Assembly: GCA_964616755.1 (NCBI GenBank)
Contig: CAZTSI010000015.1
Coordinates: forward strand, 3,639 to 67,638
Reading direction: 5' to 3'
Length of the DNA stretch: 64,000 nt
From: CAYNFR01 sp964616755
GTDB lineage: Bacteria > Bacteroidota > Bacteroidia > Chitinophagales > Saprospiraceae
The position numbers were made by a program, and so were the translations under genes. Position 1 is the stretch's first letter. Each line of letters opens with the position of its first letter. Below are positions 9,427 to 19,206 of this stretch, in pieces. Under the pieces are notes generated by a model that searched no databases, was not told the origin of the DNA, and was given only the letters and a program-made list of their open reading frames with translations.

Positions 9427-11571
9427 ATGCAATACGATCCTAAAGAACAATCGCGCTTTCAAACATTGACTGAAAATTTGTTAGCTAATATTCCCTTAGA
9501 AAAAACTTCGTATTTAGATCCTCTAAAAGAAGCCCTTCGCTATCACGAATGGAGATATTATATCTTAAATGAACCTATCTTAAGCGATGCTGACTACGAC
9601 GTGTTGTTTAATCAATTAAAAAATTTAGAAAAAAAATATCCCTTATTTGTTACTAACGACTCGCCTACACAGCGCGTGTCTCATGATATTGTGGGGGATT
9701 TGCCAGGAGTAGAGCATAGGATCTCCATGCTATCCCTCGACAATGCCTATACTCCAGAGGATTTATACAAGTTCGACGAACAAGTACATAAGCTCACAAA
9801 AGTTGATGTAGCAGCGCCTATTAGTTATACGGTTGAACCCAAATTAGATGGCGGCAGTGTCGCACTGTTATATGTAAACGATCAATTTGTAAGAGGTGCA
9901 ACACGGGGCAATGGACAAACGGGCGAAGAAATTACGGCTAATATGCGCATGCTCCGATCCGTTCCGCTCAGGGCGCTATTCAGCAAAATGGGTATATATG
10001 AAGCGGAATTAAGGGGTGAAGCAGTGATTCATAAAGAGACATTCAAAAAGGTCAATCTTCAGCGTGAAGAATCTGGCCTGAGCACCTTTGCTAATCCCCG
10101 AAATGCGGCAGCTGGCGGGCTGAGGATGAAAGTCCCTCAAGAAACAAGTGAAAGGGGCGTAGAATTTTTTGCATTTCAATTAGGGTATGCCGTAGACGAA
10201 CAAGGCCTGCCAAAATTAAATGATATCCCGACACATCAAGAGCAGTTACAATTACTTGCCCAACTTGGCTTTAAGGCGCATACCCAAGATTTGGTGTGCC
10301 ATAATATTGACGAAGTAATTGGGCTCATCCATAAATGGTCGAAAATTCGTGAAGAATATCCATACGAGATTGATGGAATGGTCGTAAAAGTCAATGATCT
10401 TCTGCTTCAAGAAAAATGTGGAGCCACCCAACATCATCCTCGTTGGGCTATAGCCTATAAATTTAAAGCGAAACAAGCGACCACAACCCTTCAAAGTGTT
10501 GAATACCAGGTCGGAAAGACGGGAACTATCACCCCAGTAGCCAAGGTCGAGCCAATACATTTGGCAGGAGTCACGGTTTCTAGCATATCCTTGCATAACG
10601 AAGAATTTATATCGAGTAAAGATCTTAGGATTGGAGATAAAGTAATCATCGAAAGGGCTGGAGATGTTATCCCTTACATCGTCAAATCATTGCCAGAATG
10701 GCGAACGGGAAGTGAGTCTATTATTTCGTTTCCAATAACCTGTCCTTCAGATCCGATGGGTAAGGCTACCCTCGTTCGCGAAAAAAATGAATCCGCTTGG
10801 CGCTGTAAAGAGTGTACCTGTGGAGCGCAAATGCTTCAAAAAATCATTTTTCATGTATCTAAAGACGGTATGGACATTGATGGTTTTGGGAAGTCCTTCG
10901 TTGAGCGCTTTTATGAATTGGGTTGGATTAAAAACGTTGCGGACATTTACGATCTCGATTATTCGCTGATTAGTCACTTAGAAGGTTTTGGAGAAAAATC
11001 CGCTGAAAACCTTCGTTCCTCTATTGAACGTGCTAAACAAAATCCTATTCATTCATTGCTCGCTAGTCTAGCCATTCATCATCTGGGCAAAAAAGCATCT
11101 AAGTTGTTGGCTGCCGAAGTGGAACATGTCTTAGATTTAGCTTCTTGGACAGAACAAGATTTTATTGCGATTAAAGACATAGGCCCAGTGCTTGCCAAAA
11201 ATGTCCGTGAATATTTTAGTCATACTGACAATATTACATTACTAAAACGGATGGAATCGCTTGGGGTGAATATGCAACAGACGGAAGAAGACAAAACAAA
11301 AATCATCCAACAAGACGCACCATTAGCAAATAAGACCATCCTGTTCACTGGTACGCTAACAAAAATGGGTCGCGAAAAAGCAATTGAAATAGCCGAAAAG
11401 GCCGGAGCCAAATCATTGAGTGCCGTGAGTAGTAAATTAGATATCCTTGTAGTTGGCGAAAATGCTGGTAGCAAATTGCAGAAAGCGCAATCCATAGGAA
11501 CCGTCACCATAATGACTGAAGATGAGTTTTTAGAGATAGTCCGTCAAAAAAACTCGATTTTTGTCTCTTAA
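9427..11571 (+). CDS. ligA: NAD-dependent DNA ligase LigA
   Basis: LigA seals nicks in replication and repair using NAD+. Domains in order: Ia and adenylation domain with nucleophile Lys139 in PKLDGGSV, OB fold (about residues 350-430), zinc finger (about 439-465), helix-hairpin-helix region (about 470-620) and a C-terminal BRCT domain (about 628-714, starting NKTILFTGTL). 714 residues is slightly longer than usual because of an N-terminal extension of some 15 residues. In the zinc finger, Cys439, Cys460 and Cys465 are in place but the position three residues after the first Cys is Asp442 (CPSD) instead of Cys; an extra Cys463 sits close by. Function should otherwise be normal. Confidence 0.95.
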   Translation: MQYDPKEQSRFQTLTENLLANIPLEKTSYLDPLKEALRYHEWRYYILNEPILSDADYDVLFNQLKNLEKKYPLFVTNDSPTQRVSHDIVGDLPGVEHRISMLSLDNAYTPEDLYKFDEQVHKLTKVDVAAPISYTVEPKLDGGSVALLYVNDQFVRGATRGNGQTGEEITANMRMLRSVPLRALFSKMGIYEAELRGEAVIHKETFKKVNLQREESGLSTFANPRNAAAGGLRMKVPQETSERGVEFFAFQLGYAVDEQGLPKLNDIPTHQEQLQLLAQLGFKAHTQDLVCHNIDEVIGLIHKWSKIREEYPYEIDGMVVKVNDLLLQEKCGATQHHPRWAIAYKFKAKQATTTLQSVEYQVGKTGTITPVAKVEPIHLAGVTVSSISLHNEEFISSKDLRIGDKVIIERAGDVIPYIVKSLPEWRTGSESIISFPITCPSDPMGKATLVREKNESAWRCKECTCGAQMLQKIIFHVSKDGMDIDGFGKSFVERFYELGWIKNVADIYDLDYSLISHLEGFGEKSAENLRSSIERAKQNPIHSLLASLAIHHLGKKASKLLAAEVEHVLDLASWTEQDFIAIKDIGPVLAKNVREYFSHTDNITLLKRMESLGVNMQQTEEDKTKIIQQDAPLANKTILFTGTLTKMGREKAIEIAEKAGAKSLSAVSSKLDILVVGENAGSKLQKAQSIGTVTIMTEDEFLEIVRQKNSIFVS

Positions 11572-11579
11572 ATATTCAA

Positions 11580-12320
11580 ATGTCCATACAGATCATCGCC
11601 CTCATATCACTTTTCTTCAGTTCTTTTGGCGCTCATGTTACATCACAGACTCCCACTGCCAAAGTGCTTATTCAGAATTGCATTGCGTATCATGGCGGCA
11701 AAAATTTCAACAAATACAATTTTTCATTCGAGTTCAGAAATTACCAATATACTGTTGCATCAAAAAAAGGGGTCTATCGCTACACGCGCAGCTATTCGGA
11801 CGATAATGGCATTAAGCATCGCCAAGTTTTGAGCAATGAAGGCTATCAACAATATGAAAATGAATTGGAGACCGTTCCCGACCTAAAAACAAAAGCTGCA
11901 CGAAAGGAAGCTATCAATTCAGTTGTGTACTTCGCAATGTTGCCTCAGGCGCTCAATGACCAAGCCGTTATTGCCGAATATTCTGGAAGTCAACGAATTG
12001 TAAACAAGTATTATCACATAGTCAAAGTCAGTTTTGCCCAACAAGGAGGTGGTGTAGATCATAGCGATATATTTTACTATTGGATGGATCAAGAGGATTA
12101 TTCTATTGATTATCTCGCCTATTCATATACCACCAATGGGGGCGGCACTAGGTTTAGAGCGGCCTTCAATCCTCGACGAATAGAGGGAATATTAATACAA
12201 GATTATATTAATTATACAGCAGACAAAGGCGCGGACATGTTATCTTTACCCGAATTATATGAACAAGGCAAACTGTCTGAATTGAGCCGCATCGAACTAA
12301 AAATGCTAAAAAAACTATAG
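11580..12320 (+). CDS. Exported hypothetical protein, probably DUF6503 family
   Basis: A 246-residue protein with an N-terminal signal peptide (ISLFFSSFGAHVTSQ). The mature part has alternating beta strands with the conserved-looking segments IAYHGGKNF, EFRNYQYTV and VLSNEGYQQY, which resemble the DUF6503 family of Bacteroidota outer-membrane/periplasmic proteins of LolA-like architecture. The family function is unknown. It starts 9 bp after ligA, so it may be read through from ligA, but ligA itself gives no clue to its role. Confidence 0.55.
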   Translation: MSIQIIALISLFFSSFGAHVTSQTPTAKVLIQNCIAYHGGKNFNKYNFSFEFRNYQYTVASKKGVYRYTRSYSDDNGIKHRQVLSNEGYQQYENELETVPDLKTKAARKEAINSVVYFAMLPQALNDQAVIAEYSGSQRIVNKYYHIVKVSFAQQGGGVDHSDIFYYWMDQEDYSIDYLAYSYTTNGGGTRFRAAFNPRRIEGILIQDYINYTADKGADMLSLPELYEQGKLSELSRIELKMLKKL

Positions 12321-12391
12321 AGGTTAGTTCGACTTATTCAACTGGAATATCCTTTTGACGACATTAGGTTTGCCCATCAAAAGAAACTTTT

Positions 12392-13495
12392 ATGAGGATT
12401 TTATCATTCTGCTTCGCCTTAATCTCTAGCTTTTCCTTTAGTGCACAATCGAATGAACCTTTGTCCATCAACATGGACTTTGAAGCATATGACCCGCCTT
12501 CTAGTCTTGTTGTACCCGAGCATCCACTTAGTAGAGCCTCCTTTCCCTTTATTGATGTACATAGCCATCATTGGGGTTTAGCGACGATGGATTTGACCAA
12601 ATTAATAAGAGAGATGGACAGCTTAAATATGCAAATCATCGTCAACTTAAGTGGACGCGGTGGTGCTCGACTAAAAGATATGATGGATAATATCAAAAAA
12701 TATGGCTTAGAAGATCGCATCATCAACTTTACAAATATCGAGTTGCGCAGTATAGACGAAAGTGATTGGATAGAAAACACTCTCAAACAACTAGAGTATG
12801 ATGTGAGCATTGGCGCACGCGGCCTTAAAATTTATAAGAGTCAGGGTATGGACAATAACGATAAATTTGGCCAGCGCATTCGCATTAATGATGACCGTCT
12901 CGATGCAGTGTGGGCTAAATGTGGTGAACTCGGCATACCTATATTGATTCACAGCGCTGACCCTAAACAGTTTTGGGAACCCCTAGATAGCCTAAACGAA
13001 AGATGGTTGGAACTCAAGTTAAGGCCAGGCCGAAAGCGAGAAAATGATCGGCCCGCCTCTTGGGAAACGATCATTGCCGAGCAGCATGATATGTTCAGAA
13101 AACATCCAAACACGAAATTCATCAATGCGCATTTGGGTTGGTATGCCAATGATCTTGAGACATTAGGTATTTTGTTAGACGAACTTCCGAATGTATACGT
13201 GGAAATTGGTGCTGTGATCGCCGAACTAGGACGGCAACCCCGAATGGCTAACAAATTTTTTGAAAAATTTCAAGATCGCGTGTTATTTGGTAAAGATGCA
13301 TACAACCCTGAAGAATATCACACATACTTCAGAGTCTTAGAGACGGACGACGAATATTTTCCATATTATAAACGCTATCACGCTTTTTGGAAAATGTATG
13401 GTTTAGCATTGCCAGAACCCATCCTCAAGAAACTGTATTATGAGAATGCCTTGAACATCATACCCGGATTGAATAAACAGGCCTTTGGTCAATAA
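12392..13495 (+). CDS. Exported amidohydrolase 2 family protein
   Basis: A 367-residue protein with signal peptide (FCFALISSFSFSAQS). The TIM-barrel metal site begins with DVHSHHWG (HxH on strand 1, about residue 55). Further expected ligands are the His in LIHSADP, the His in NAHLGWY and the Asp in FGKDAYNP. These are the positions used in PF04909 hydrolases and decarboxylases. Export is less usual for this family, but similar proteins occur in Bacteroidota and Planctomycetes. Substrate unknown. The next gene begins 8 bp after its stop, so it may be in an operon with the sugar-nucleotide genes. Confidence 0.82.
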   Translation: MRILSFCFALISSFSFSAQSNEPLSINMDFEAYDPPSSLVVPEHPLSRASFPFIDVHSHHWGLATMDLTKLIREMDSLNMQIIVNLSGRGGARLKDMMDNIKKYGLEDRIINFTNIELRSIDESDWIENTLKQLEYDVSIGARGLKIYKSQGMDNNDKFGQRIRINDDRLDAVWAKCGELGIPILIHSADPKQFWEPLDSLNERWLELKLRPGRKRENDRPASWETIIAEQHDMFRKHPNTKFINAHLGWYANDLETLGILLDELPNVYVEIGAVIAELGRQPRMANKFFEKFQDRVLFGKDAYNPEEYHTYFRVLETDDEYFPYYKRYHAFWKMYGLALPEPILKKLYYENALNIIPGLNKQAFGQ

Positions 13496-13503
13496 TCAAC
13501 AAA

Positions 13504-14646
13504 GTGGCGAATCTCAAAATCGGAATAATAGGAGATGCGTTAGATCGACAGTATGCCGGCATTCACTATTATACGAAACACCTTATCGAAGGTCTCATTG
13601 CGGCATCCGATCCGACTGATCATATCTACGTTTTTAGATTAACGAATACACCTTTGTTGAAGACTGAGTTTTCAGACAAAATCACCGAAATTGTACTACC
13701 TTCTAGCTATTCTATATTTTCAGATGCGTATCGACTTTTTTGTGGTATTCCAGCCCGCGCAAGAAAGCTTTCATTAGATATTGTCATCGAGCCCGCTCAT
13801 TTTGGCCCCTTCAATCTACCTAGATCCATTACTAGAGTCACAGCCATTCATGATCTCACACCCATTATATTTCCAACATGGCATAAGCGCTTGAGTGCAT
13901 TCTTGCAAAAGACTTTTCTTCCTAGAATCATAAAACGTAGTGATATTATTCTGACTAATTCGACGTATACAAAGCAGGATATCGTTCGACATATTGGCAC
14001 GGCAACTGAGAAAATACACGCGTTTCATCTTGGGATTGATGATGATTTCAGACCTGTTAAAGATGTACTTACCTTAGCGAAGTACGGTATTGTGCGGTCA
14101 TATTTTCTATTCTTAGGCACCATCGAGCCTAGAAAAAATATCGACAGATTGCTCGCGGCATATGATCATTTTCGAGATAATCATCCAAGTTGTAAAGATC
14201 AGCTTATCCTTGCTGGCAAGGTTGGGTGGATCAAAGAGACAGTCCTTGAACTAAGAGAAAAATCGAAATATTTTGAGGATGTAATATATCTTGGCTATGT
14301 AAAGCGAGAGGATATGCCTGCCCTTTATTCTGGAGCTCGAGTGTTTGTATATCCTTCTTTATATGAAGGCTTTGGATTGCCCATATTGGAAGCCTTGGCA
14401 TGCGGTACGCCAGTAGTCACCTCTAACAATTCTAGCTTACCAGAGGTGGGTGGCCCCTATGCGTTTTATGCTGACGCCGAAGACGCTCAGGAAATAGCGG
14501 ATAAAATATACTTGGCTACCCATATCGATACTGAAAGAAGAGAAGCCCAAGCACAATATGCAAGGAAGTTTACTTGGTCAAGTATGACTGAGGGCATTTA
14601 TGCCTTGCTACGTCGCACCACTCATGAAACAAAGAATAATCGATAG
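13504..14646 (+). CDS. GT4-family glycosyltransferase
   Basis: A 380-residue GT-B glycosyltransferase. It begins at GTG (MANLKIGIIGD). The C-terminal domain has the donor-binding segment LGTIEPRKNIDRLL and the GT4 retaining-enzyme motif YEGFGLPILEAL (EGFGxPxxE), followed by TSNNSSLPEV. These assign it to GT4, mannosyl- or glucosyl-transferase-like. It is followed by genes for UDP-glucose dehydrogenase and UDP-glucuronate decarboxylase, so transfer of a sugar into an exopolysaccharide or glycan is likely, but donor and acceptor cannot be deduced. Confidence 0.88.
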   Translation: MANLKIGIIGDALDRQYAGIHYYTKHLIEGLIAASDPTDHIYVFRLTNTPLLKTEFSDKITEIVLPSSYSIFSDAYRLFCGIPARARKLSLDIVIEPAHFGPFNLPRSITRVTAIHDLTPIIFPTWHKRLSAFLQKTFLPRIIKRSDIILTNSTYTKQDIVRHIGTATEKIHAFHLGIDDDFRPVKDVLTLAKYGIVRSYFLFLGTIEPRKNIDRLLAAYDHFRDNHPSCKDQLILAGKVGWIKETVLELREKSKYFEDVIYLGYVKREDMPALYSGARVFVYPSLYEGFGLPILEALACGTPVVTSNNSSLPEVGGPYAFYADAEDAQEIADKIYLATHIDTERREAQAQYARKFTWSSMTEGIYALLRRTTHETKNNR

Positions 14647-14717
14647 TTATAGTTATAATGAAGTCACTACCTTTGCCGTGCTTAAGGCAAAGAATTGATA
14701 GCTCAAAACAAAATGAG

Positions 14718-16025
14718 ATGAAAATAGCTGTTGTAGGCACAGGATATGTTGGTTTGGTTTCAGGAACATGTTTTGCCGAGACAGGTAATCATGTGATATG
14801 TGTTGATATCGATAAACATAAAGTAGAAAATTTGTCTTCAGGTCGAATCACCATCTTTGAACCAGGATTGGAAGTCATTTTTGAACGAAACATCAATGCC
14901 AAACGACTAGAGTTCACCACTGATCTAAAAAAAGCCGTAGACCATGCGGAAATAATTTTCTTAGCTCTACCTACCCCACCCGGTGAAGACGGCTCGGCTG
15001 ATTTAAAGTATATTTTGGGGGTAGCAAGAGATTTGTCAAAACTAATAACCAGCTACAAAGTTATTGTCGACAAAAGCACCGTACCTGTGGGTACCGCAGA
15101 GAGGGTAGAGAAAGAGTTGTCGACCCATCTAGATGCATCACTTTACGATGTTGTATCTAATCCAGAATTTTTGCGCGAGGGTGCAGCCGTCGAAGATTTT
15201 ATGCGCCCCGATCGTATTGTCATTGGAGCAAAAACAGATAGGGCAAAAGCTAAAATGTCTGATTTATACAAGCCTTTTGTGCGTCAGGGCAATCCTGTTT
15301 ATTTTATGGATCAGCGTTCTGCAGAAATGACAAAATATGCTGCTAATGCCTATTTGGCCACTAGAATATCCTTTATGAATGAGATCGCAAACTTGTGCGA
15401 TTTGACAGGGGCAAATGTAGATAAGGTACGGCTAGGCATGGGCAGTGACACGAGAATTGGCAAGCGCTTTTTATTTCCTGGCGTGGGCTATGGCGGCTCG
15501 TGCTTTCCTAAAGATGTACAAGCCTTGGCCAAAACTGCCGCTGATCATACCTACGATTTTAAAATATTGAACTCCGTGATGCAGGTAAATAGAGGACAAA
15601 AGGATATAGCCTTCAATAAAATTAACCATATTTATCAATCTGACCTCCAAGGGAAGAAATTCGCCATCTGGGGCCTAGCGTTTAAACCCAATACTGATGA
15701 TATTCGCGAGGCACCTGCGCTTTATTTAATAGATTCTTTGCTTGATGCAGGAGCTAAGCTGAGTGTCTTTGATCCTGAGGCAATGAATAATGTCCATAAA
15801 ACTTATGGTGACCGCGTCCATTACGCCATAGACGCCTATGAATGTCTAGAAGGCGCAAATGCATTGTTAGTAATGACGGAATGGAGTGTTTTTAGAAATC
15901 CTGATTTCGGCTTGATGAAGAATTTGATTAAGGATGACATCATCTTTGATGGCAGAAATTTGTACGAGCCAGAAGAGATGAAATCTTGGGGATTTCAGTA
16001 TTTCAGCATTGGCCGACCAGAATAA
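14718..16025 (+). CDS. ugd: UDP-glucose 6-dehydrogenase
   Basis: Oxidises UDP-glucose to UDP-glucuronate with two NAD+. The dinucleotide motif is KIAVVGTGYVGLV at the N-terminus and the catalytic Cys is in GVGYGGSCFPKD (about residue 259). Other markers are STVPVGTAE and NPEFLREG. I chose the ATG at 14718, giving 435 residues, because it begins exactly at the Rossmann strand; the frame is open to an ATG at 14658, which would add 20 unconserved residues. It is followed after 5 bp by the UDP-glucuronate decarboxylase gene, so the pair converts UDP-glucose to UDP-xylose. Confidence 0.94.
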   Translation: MKIAVVGTGYVGLVSGTCFAETGNHVICVDIDKHKVENLSSGRITIFEPGLEVIFERNINAKRLEFTTDLKKAVDHAEIIFLALPTPPGEDGSADLKYILGVARDLSKLITSYKVIVDKSTVPVGTAERVEKELSTHLDASLYDVVSNPEFLREGAAVEDFMRPDRIVIGAKTDRAKAKMSDLYKPFVRQGNPVYFMDQRSAEMTKYAANAYLATRISFMNEIANLCDLTGANVDKVRLGMGSDTRIGKRFLFPGVGYGGSCFPKDVQALAKTAADHTYDFKILNSVMQVNRGQKDIAFNKINHIYQSDLQGKKFAIWGLAFKPNTDDIREAPALYLIDSLLDAGAKLSVFDPEAMNNVHKTYGDRVHYAIDAYECLEGANALLVMTEWSVFRNPDFGLMKNLIKDDIIFDGRNLYEPEEMKSWGFQYFSIGRPE

Positions 16026-16030
16026 TCATT

Positions 16031-16966
16031 ATGAAACGAATACTTATAACAGGCGCCGCTGGATTTTTAGGATCACATTTGTGCGACAAATATCTACATA
16101 AAGGCTTTGAAGTTATCGCGATGGATAATCTGGTGACTGGATCAATGGATAATCTAGCCCATCTTATGCCGCTAGAGAATTTTAGTTTTTATCATCACGA
16201 CGTATCCAAATATGTACACATACCGGGTCATCTAGATTATATCTTACATTTTGCATCACCAGCAAGTCCTATAGATTATTTGCAGATGCCCATACAGACA
16301 TTAAAAGTGGGAAGTTTGGGTACGCATAATTTGTTGGGACTGGCAAAAACAAAAGCAGCGCGTTTTGCCATTGCCTCTACTTCAGAGGTGTATGGTGATC
16401 CACTCGTCCATCCGCAGCGTGAAGATTATTGGGGCAATGTTAATCCTATTGGCCCACGAGGTGTCTATGACGAGGCAAAGCGATTTCAAGAGGCTATCAC
16501 GATGGCATATCATACCTATCATGCAGTAGATATAAGAATTGCGCGCATCTTTAATACCTATGGCCCACGTATGAGGGTCAGAGATGGTCGAGCGCTTCCC
16601 GCATTCTTCTCGCAAGCCATTAAGGGAGAGCCGATTACTGTCTTTGGAGACGGTAGCCAAACGAGATCATTTTGCTATGTCAGTGATCTGGTAGAAGGTA
16701 TCTATCAGCTCGTAGAAAGTGATATTACAGCCCCTGTCAATTTAGGGAATCCGACAGAAATAACCATTCGCGACATTGCTGAGGAAGTCGTAAAGCTGAC
16801 CGGAAGCCGTTCGAAGCTAACGTTTGTTGATTTACCCGAAGACGATCCTAAAGTAAGGCGTCCAGATATCACCAGAGCCCAATCATTGCTGGGGTGGAAT
16901 CCTGTGATAGATAGATCTGAAGGGTTAGCGTTGACCTATGAATATTTTAAGGAAATAGTAAAGTAG
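16031..16966 (+). CDS. UDP-glucuronate decarboxylase (UDP-xylose synthase), extended SDR family
   Basis: A 311-residue NAD-dependent epimerase/dehydratase. GAAGFLGSHLCD is the NAD-binding motif; the active site shows STSEVYGDP and YDEAKRFQE (YxxxK). The string RIARIFNTYGPRM with GSQTRSFCYVSDLVEG is typical of the UXS group, which decarboxylates UDP-glucuronate to UDP-xylose. Start chosen at ATG 16031, at the Rossmann strand and 5 bp after the ugd stop; the frame extends upstream inside ugd to 15986. The neighbouring ugd supplies its substrate. Closely related 4-epimerases cannot be fully excluded. Confidence 0.9.
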   Translation: MKRILITGAAGFLGSHLCDKYLHKGFEVIAMDNLVTGSMDNLAHLMPLENFSFYHHDVSKYVHIPGHLDYILHFASPASPIDYLQMPIQTLKVGSLGTHNLLGLAKTKAARFAIASTSEVYGDPLVHPQREDYWGNVNPIGPRGVYDEAKRFQEAITMAYHTYHAVDIRIARIFNTYGPRMRVRDGRALPAFFSQAIKGEPITVFGDGSQTRSFCYVSDLVEGIYQLVESDITAPVNLGNPTEITIRDIAEEVVKLTGSRSKLTFVDLPEDDPKVRRPDITRAQSLLGWNPVIDRSEGLALTYEYFKEIVK

Positions 16967-17041
16967 CCTTAAGTTATCAATATAGACAGATAGGGCTGCG
17001 AAATTGAAGTAATTCCACTGATGAAATGAGTTGCAGCACAA

Positions 17042-19192
17042 TCAGCTAACAATACTGCCCGATTCTAAGTCTTCTTCTGGAGAAATAAAGGACATCTTTC
17101 CCTCATTGTTTTCAGCTAACAAGATCATGCCTTTTGATTCTATTCCTTTCAATTTACGTGGGGCCAGATTCGCAAGATAACTGACTCTTTTGCCTACAAG
17201 TTCTGAAGGGTCGAAATGTTCGGCAATACCGGAAACAACAGTACGTACCTCATCTGATAATTCTAACTCCAATTTTAAGAGTCGATCAGCTTTGGGTACA
17301 CGTTCAGCGCTAAGCACCTTGGCGATTCGGATATCAAGTTTAGCGAAATCCTCGTAATTAATTTCCGACTTGATCGGGGGGAAAGAGGCCGTGGTTGATG
17401 CAGCTACGACGTTTTGTTTTGAAGCGGCCTTTAATTTATTTATTTGTTGTTCAATAGTTTCATCTTCGATACGAGCAAAAAGATGCTCTGCTTCATTTAT
17501 CTGATGTCCAACGGGAATGATCAATTGACCTTCACAAAGTAATTCGAGAATGTGATCAAGATCTCCATCATATTTTAGCGGCTCCAACGCGAGCACAGTG
17601 CGTAATCTATCTGCGGCAAACGGCATAAATGGTGCCATAGCCACACTCATTGCACCAACAATCTGTATCGCAAGATTCATAACGGCTTTGACTAATTCTT
17701 CATCCTTTTTAATATTTTTCCAAGGCTCATTGAATTGAAGTAACTGATTGCCTTGTGAGGAAATTTTCATTAGAATAGTCAGGCTAGACCTAAATTCAAA
17801 GTTTCTGAGACTCTCCGTCAATTCTTGTAGGTCGTCATGCAATCTCAATAATTCACAATCATGAAAGCCCGCTTCATCATCCTCGGTGACTCCAATAAAA
17901 TCTTGAGCCTCGTCAAATCCTGGTACTACCCCATCATAATATTTATGCGTTAGTACAATAACTCGATTGATAAAATTGGCAAGATTATTAACCAACTCAG
18001 AATTAATACTTTCTTGAAATGTTTTCCAAGTAAACTCGCTATCCTTTTGTTCGGGCATGGTTTTGATCATGTGATAGCGCAGTTCATCCTGCTTCCCAGG
18101 AAGATCAGTCAGGTAATCATTCACCCACACCGCCCAATTTCTTGAGGTACTTAGTTTATCCCCTTCTAGGTTAACAAATTGATTGGCGGGAACATTTTTA
18201 GGTAAGATATATCCACCATGCGTTTTTAAAATGGCAGGAAAAATCAAACAATGAAACACGATATTATCCTTACCAATAAAGTGTATCAAAGCCGTTTTCT
18301 CATCCTTCCAATATGGCTCCCAGTCCTTGTCATTGTCTAAAGCCCATTGTTTTGTAGCTGAGATGTAGCCGATAGGAGCATCCATCCATACATAGATTTT
18401 TTTGCCTTTTGATCCAGGGATTTCGTGTGGCACATCAACACCCCAATCAAGATCTCTTGTCATGGAGCGTGGTTGTAGTCCTCCCTCCAACCATGACTTA
18501 CATTGGCCTAGAACATGATTTTTCCAATCACTCGGATCATGCACTTGTTCATTGTTCAATACTCCTGTTGATATCCACTCTTTGAGCCAAGCTTCATGAT
18601 TTTGCAAAGGCAAATACCAGTGCGTAGTATTTTTTAGAATAGGTACAGCGCCCGTTAAGGTAGAAACGGGATTGATCAATTCTGTGGGACTCAAGCTTGA
18701 GCCGCATTTTTCGCATTGATCTCCATAGGCATCAGGATGGCTGCATTTAGGACATGTGCCTTTTATATATCGGTCAGCGAGAAACTGATTTGCCTGCGGA
18801 TCAAAATATTGTTCTGATTCAATTTCGTCGAATGCTCCTTGGTCGAATAGATTTCTAAAAAAATCTTGTGATGTTTGGTGATGAATTTCCGCAGATGTCC
18901 GATGGTACATATCAAAGGATATGCCCATACCCTTAAAGGCTTCTTGAAAGAGATGATGATATTTGTCGATGACTTCTTTGGGCGTCAATCCGTCTTTCAG
19001 CGCTCGAATCGTGATTGCCGCACCATGTTCATCTGAACCGCAAACATAGACCACATCTTTGCCCATTAATCGCAAAAATCTCACATATACATCTGCCGAC
19101 AAATAAGCGCCAGCCAAGTGACCAATATGCAAAGGGCCATTAGCGTAAGGTAAGGCAGAGGTAACCAAATAACGTTCAGGAGAGTATAACAT
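17042..19192 (-). CDS. metG: Methionyl-tRNA synthetase
   Basis: Charges tRNA-Met. Class I signatures: HIGH at residues 22-25 (PLHIGHLAG) and KLSTS in GDKLSTSRNW. The zinc knuckle CPKCSHPDAYGDQCEKC places it in the MetG type with metal-binding insertion. The C-terminal 110 residues (from INYEDFAKLDIR) form the fused Trbp111/EMAP-like tRNA-binding domain, giving 716 residues. It lies 14 bp downstream of thrS on the same strand, so a thrS-metG unit is likely. Confidence 0.96.
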   Translation of the reverse strand: MLYSPERYLVTSALPYANGPLHIGHLAGAYLSADVYVRFLRLMGKDVVYVCGSDEHGAAITIRALKDGLTPKEVIDKYHHLFQEAFKGMGISFDMYHRTSAEIHHQTSQDFFRNLFDQGAFDEIESEQYFDPQANQFLADRYIKGTCPKCSHPDAYGDQCEKCGSSLSPTELINPVSTLTGAVPILKNTTHWYLPLQNHEAWLKEWISTGVLNNEQVHDPSDWKNHVLGQCKSWLEGGLQPRSMTRDLDWGVDVPHEIPGSKGKKIYVWMDAPIGYISATKQWALDNDKDWEPYWKDEKTALIHFIGKDNIVFHCLIFPAILKTHGGYILPKNVPANQFVNLEGDKLSTSRNWAVWVNDYLTDLPGKQDELRYHMIKTMPEQKDSEFTWKTFQESINSELVNNLANFINRVIVLTHKYYDGVVPGFDEAQDFIGVTEDDEAGFHDCELLRLHDDLQELTESLRNFEFRSSLTILMKISSQGNQLLQFNEPWKNIKKDEELVKAVMNLAIQIVGAMSVAMAPFMPFAADRLRTVLALEPLKYDGDLDHILELLCEGQLIIPVGHQINEAEHLFARIEDETIEQQINKLKAASKQNVVAASTTASFPPIKSEINYEDFAKLDIRIAKVLSAERVPKADRLLKLELELSDEVRTVVSGIAEHFDPSELVGKRVSYLANLAPRKLKGIESKGMILLAENNEGKMSFISPEEDLESGSIVS

Positions 19193-19206
19193 AAGGCATA
19201 TCTCGT

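Noticed and set aside
14658..14717. N-terminal extension of UDP-glucose dehydrogenase from an upstream ATG.
   Set aside because: The 20 extra residues are not part of the family fold; the ATG at 14718 begins the Rossmann strand directly.
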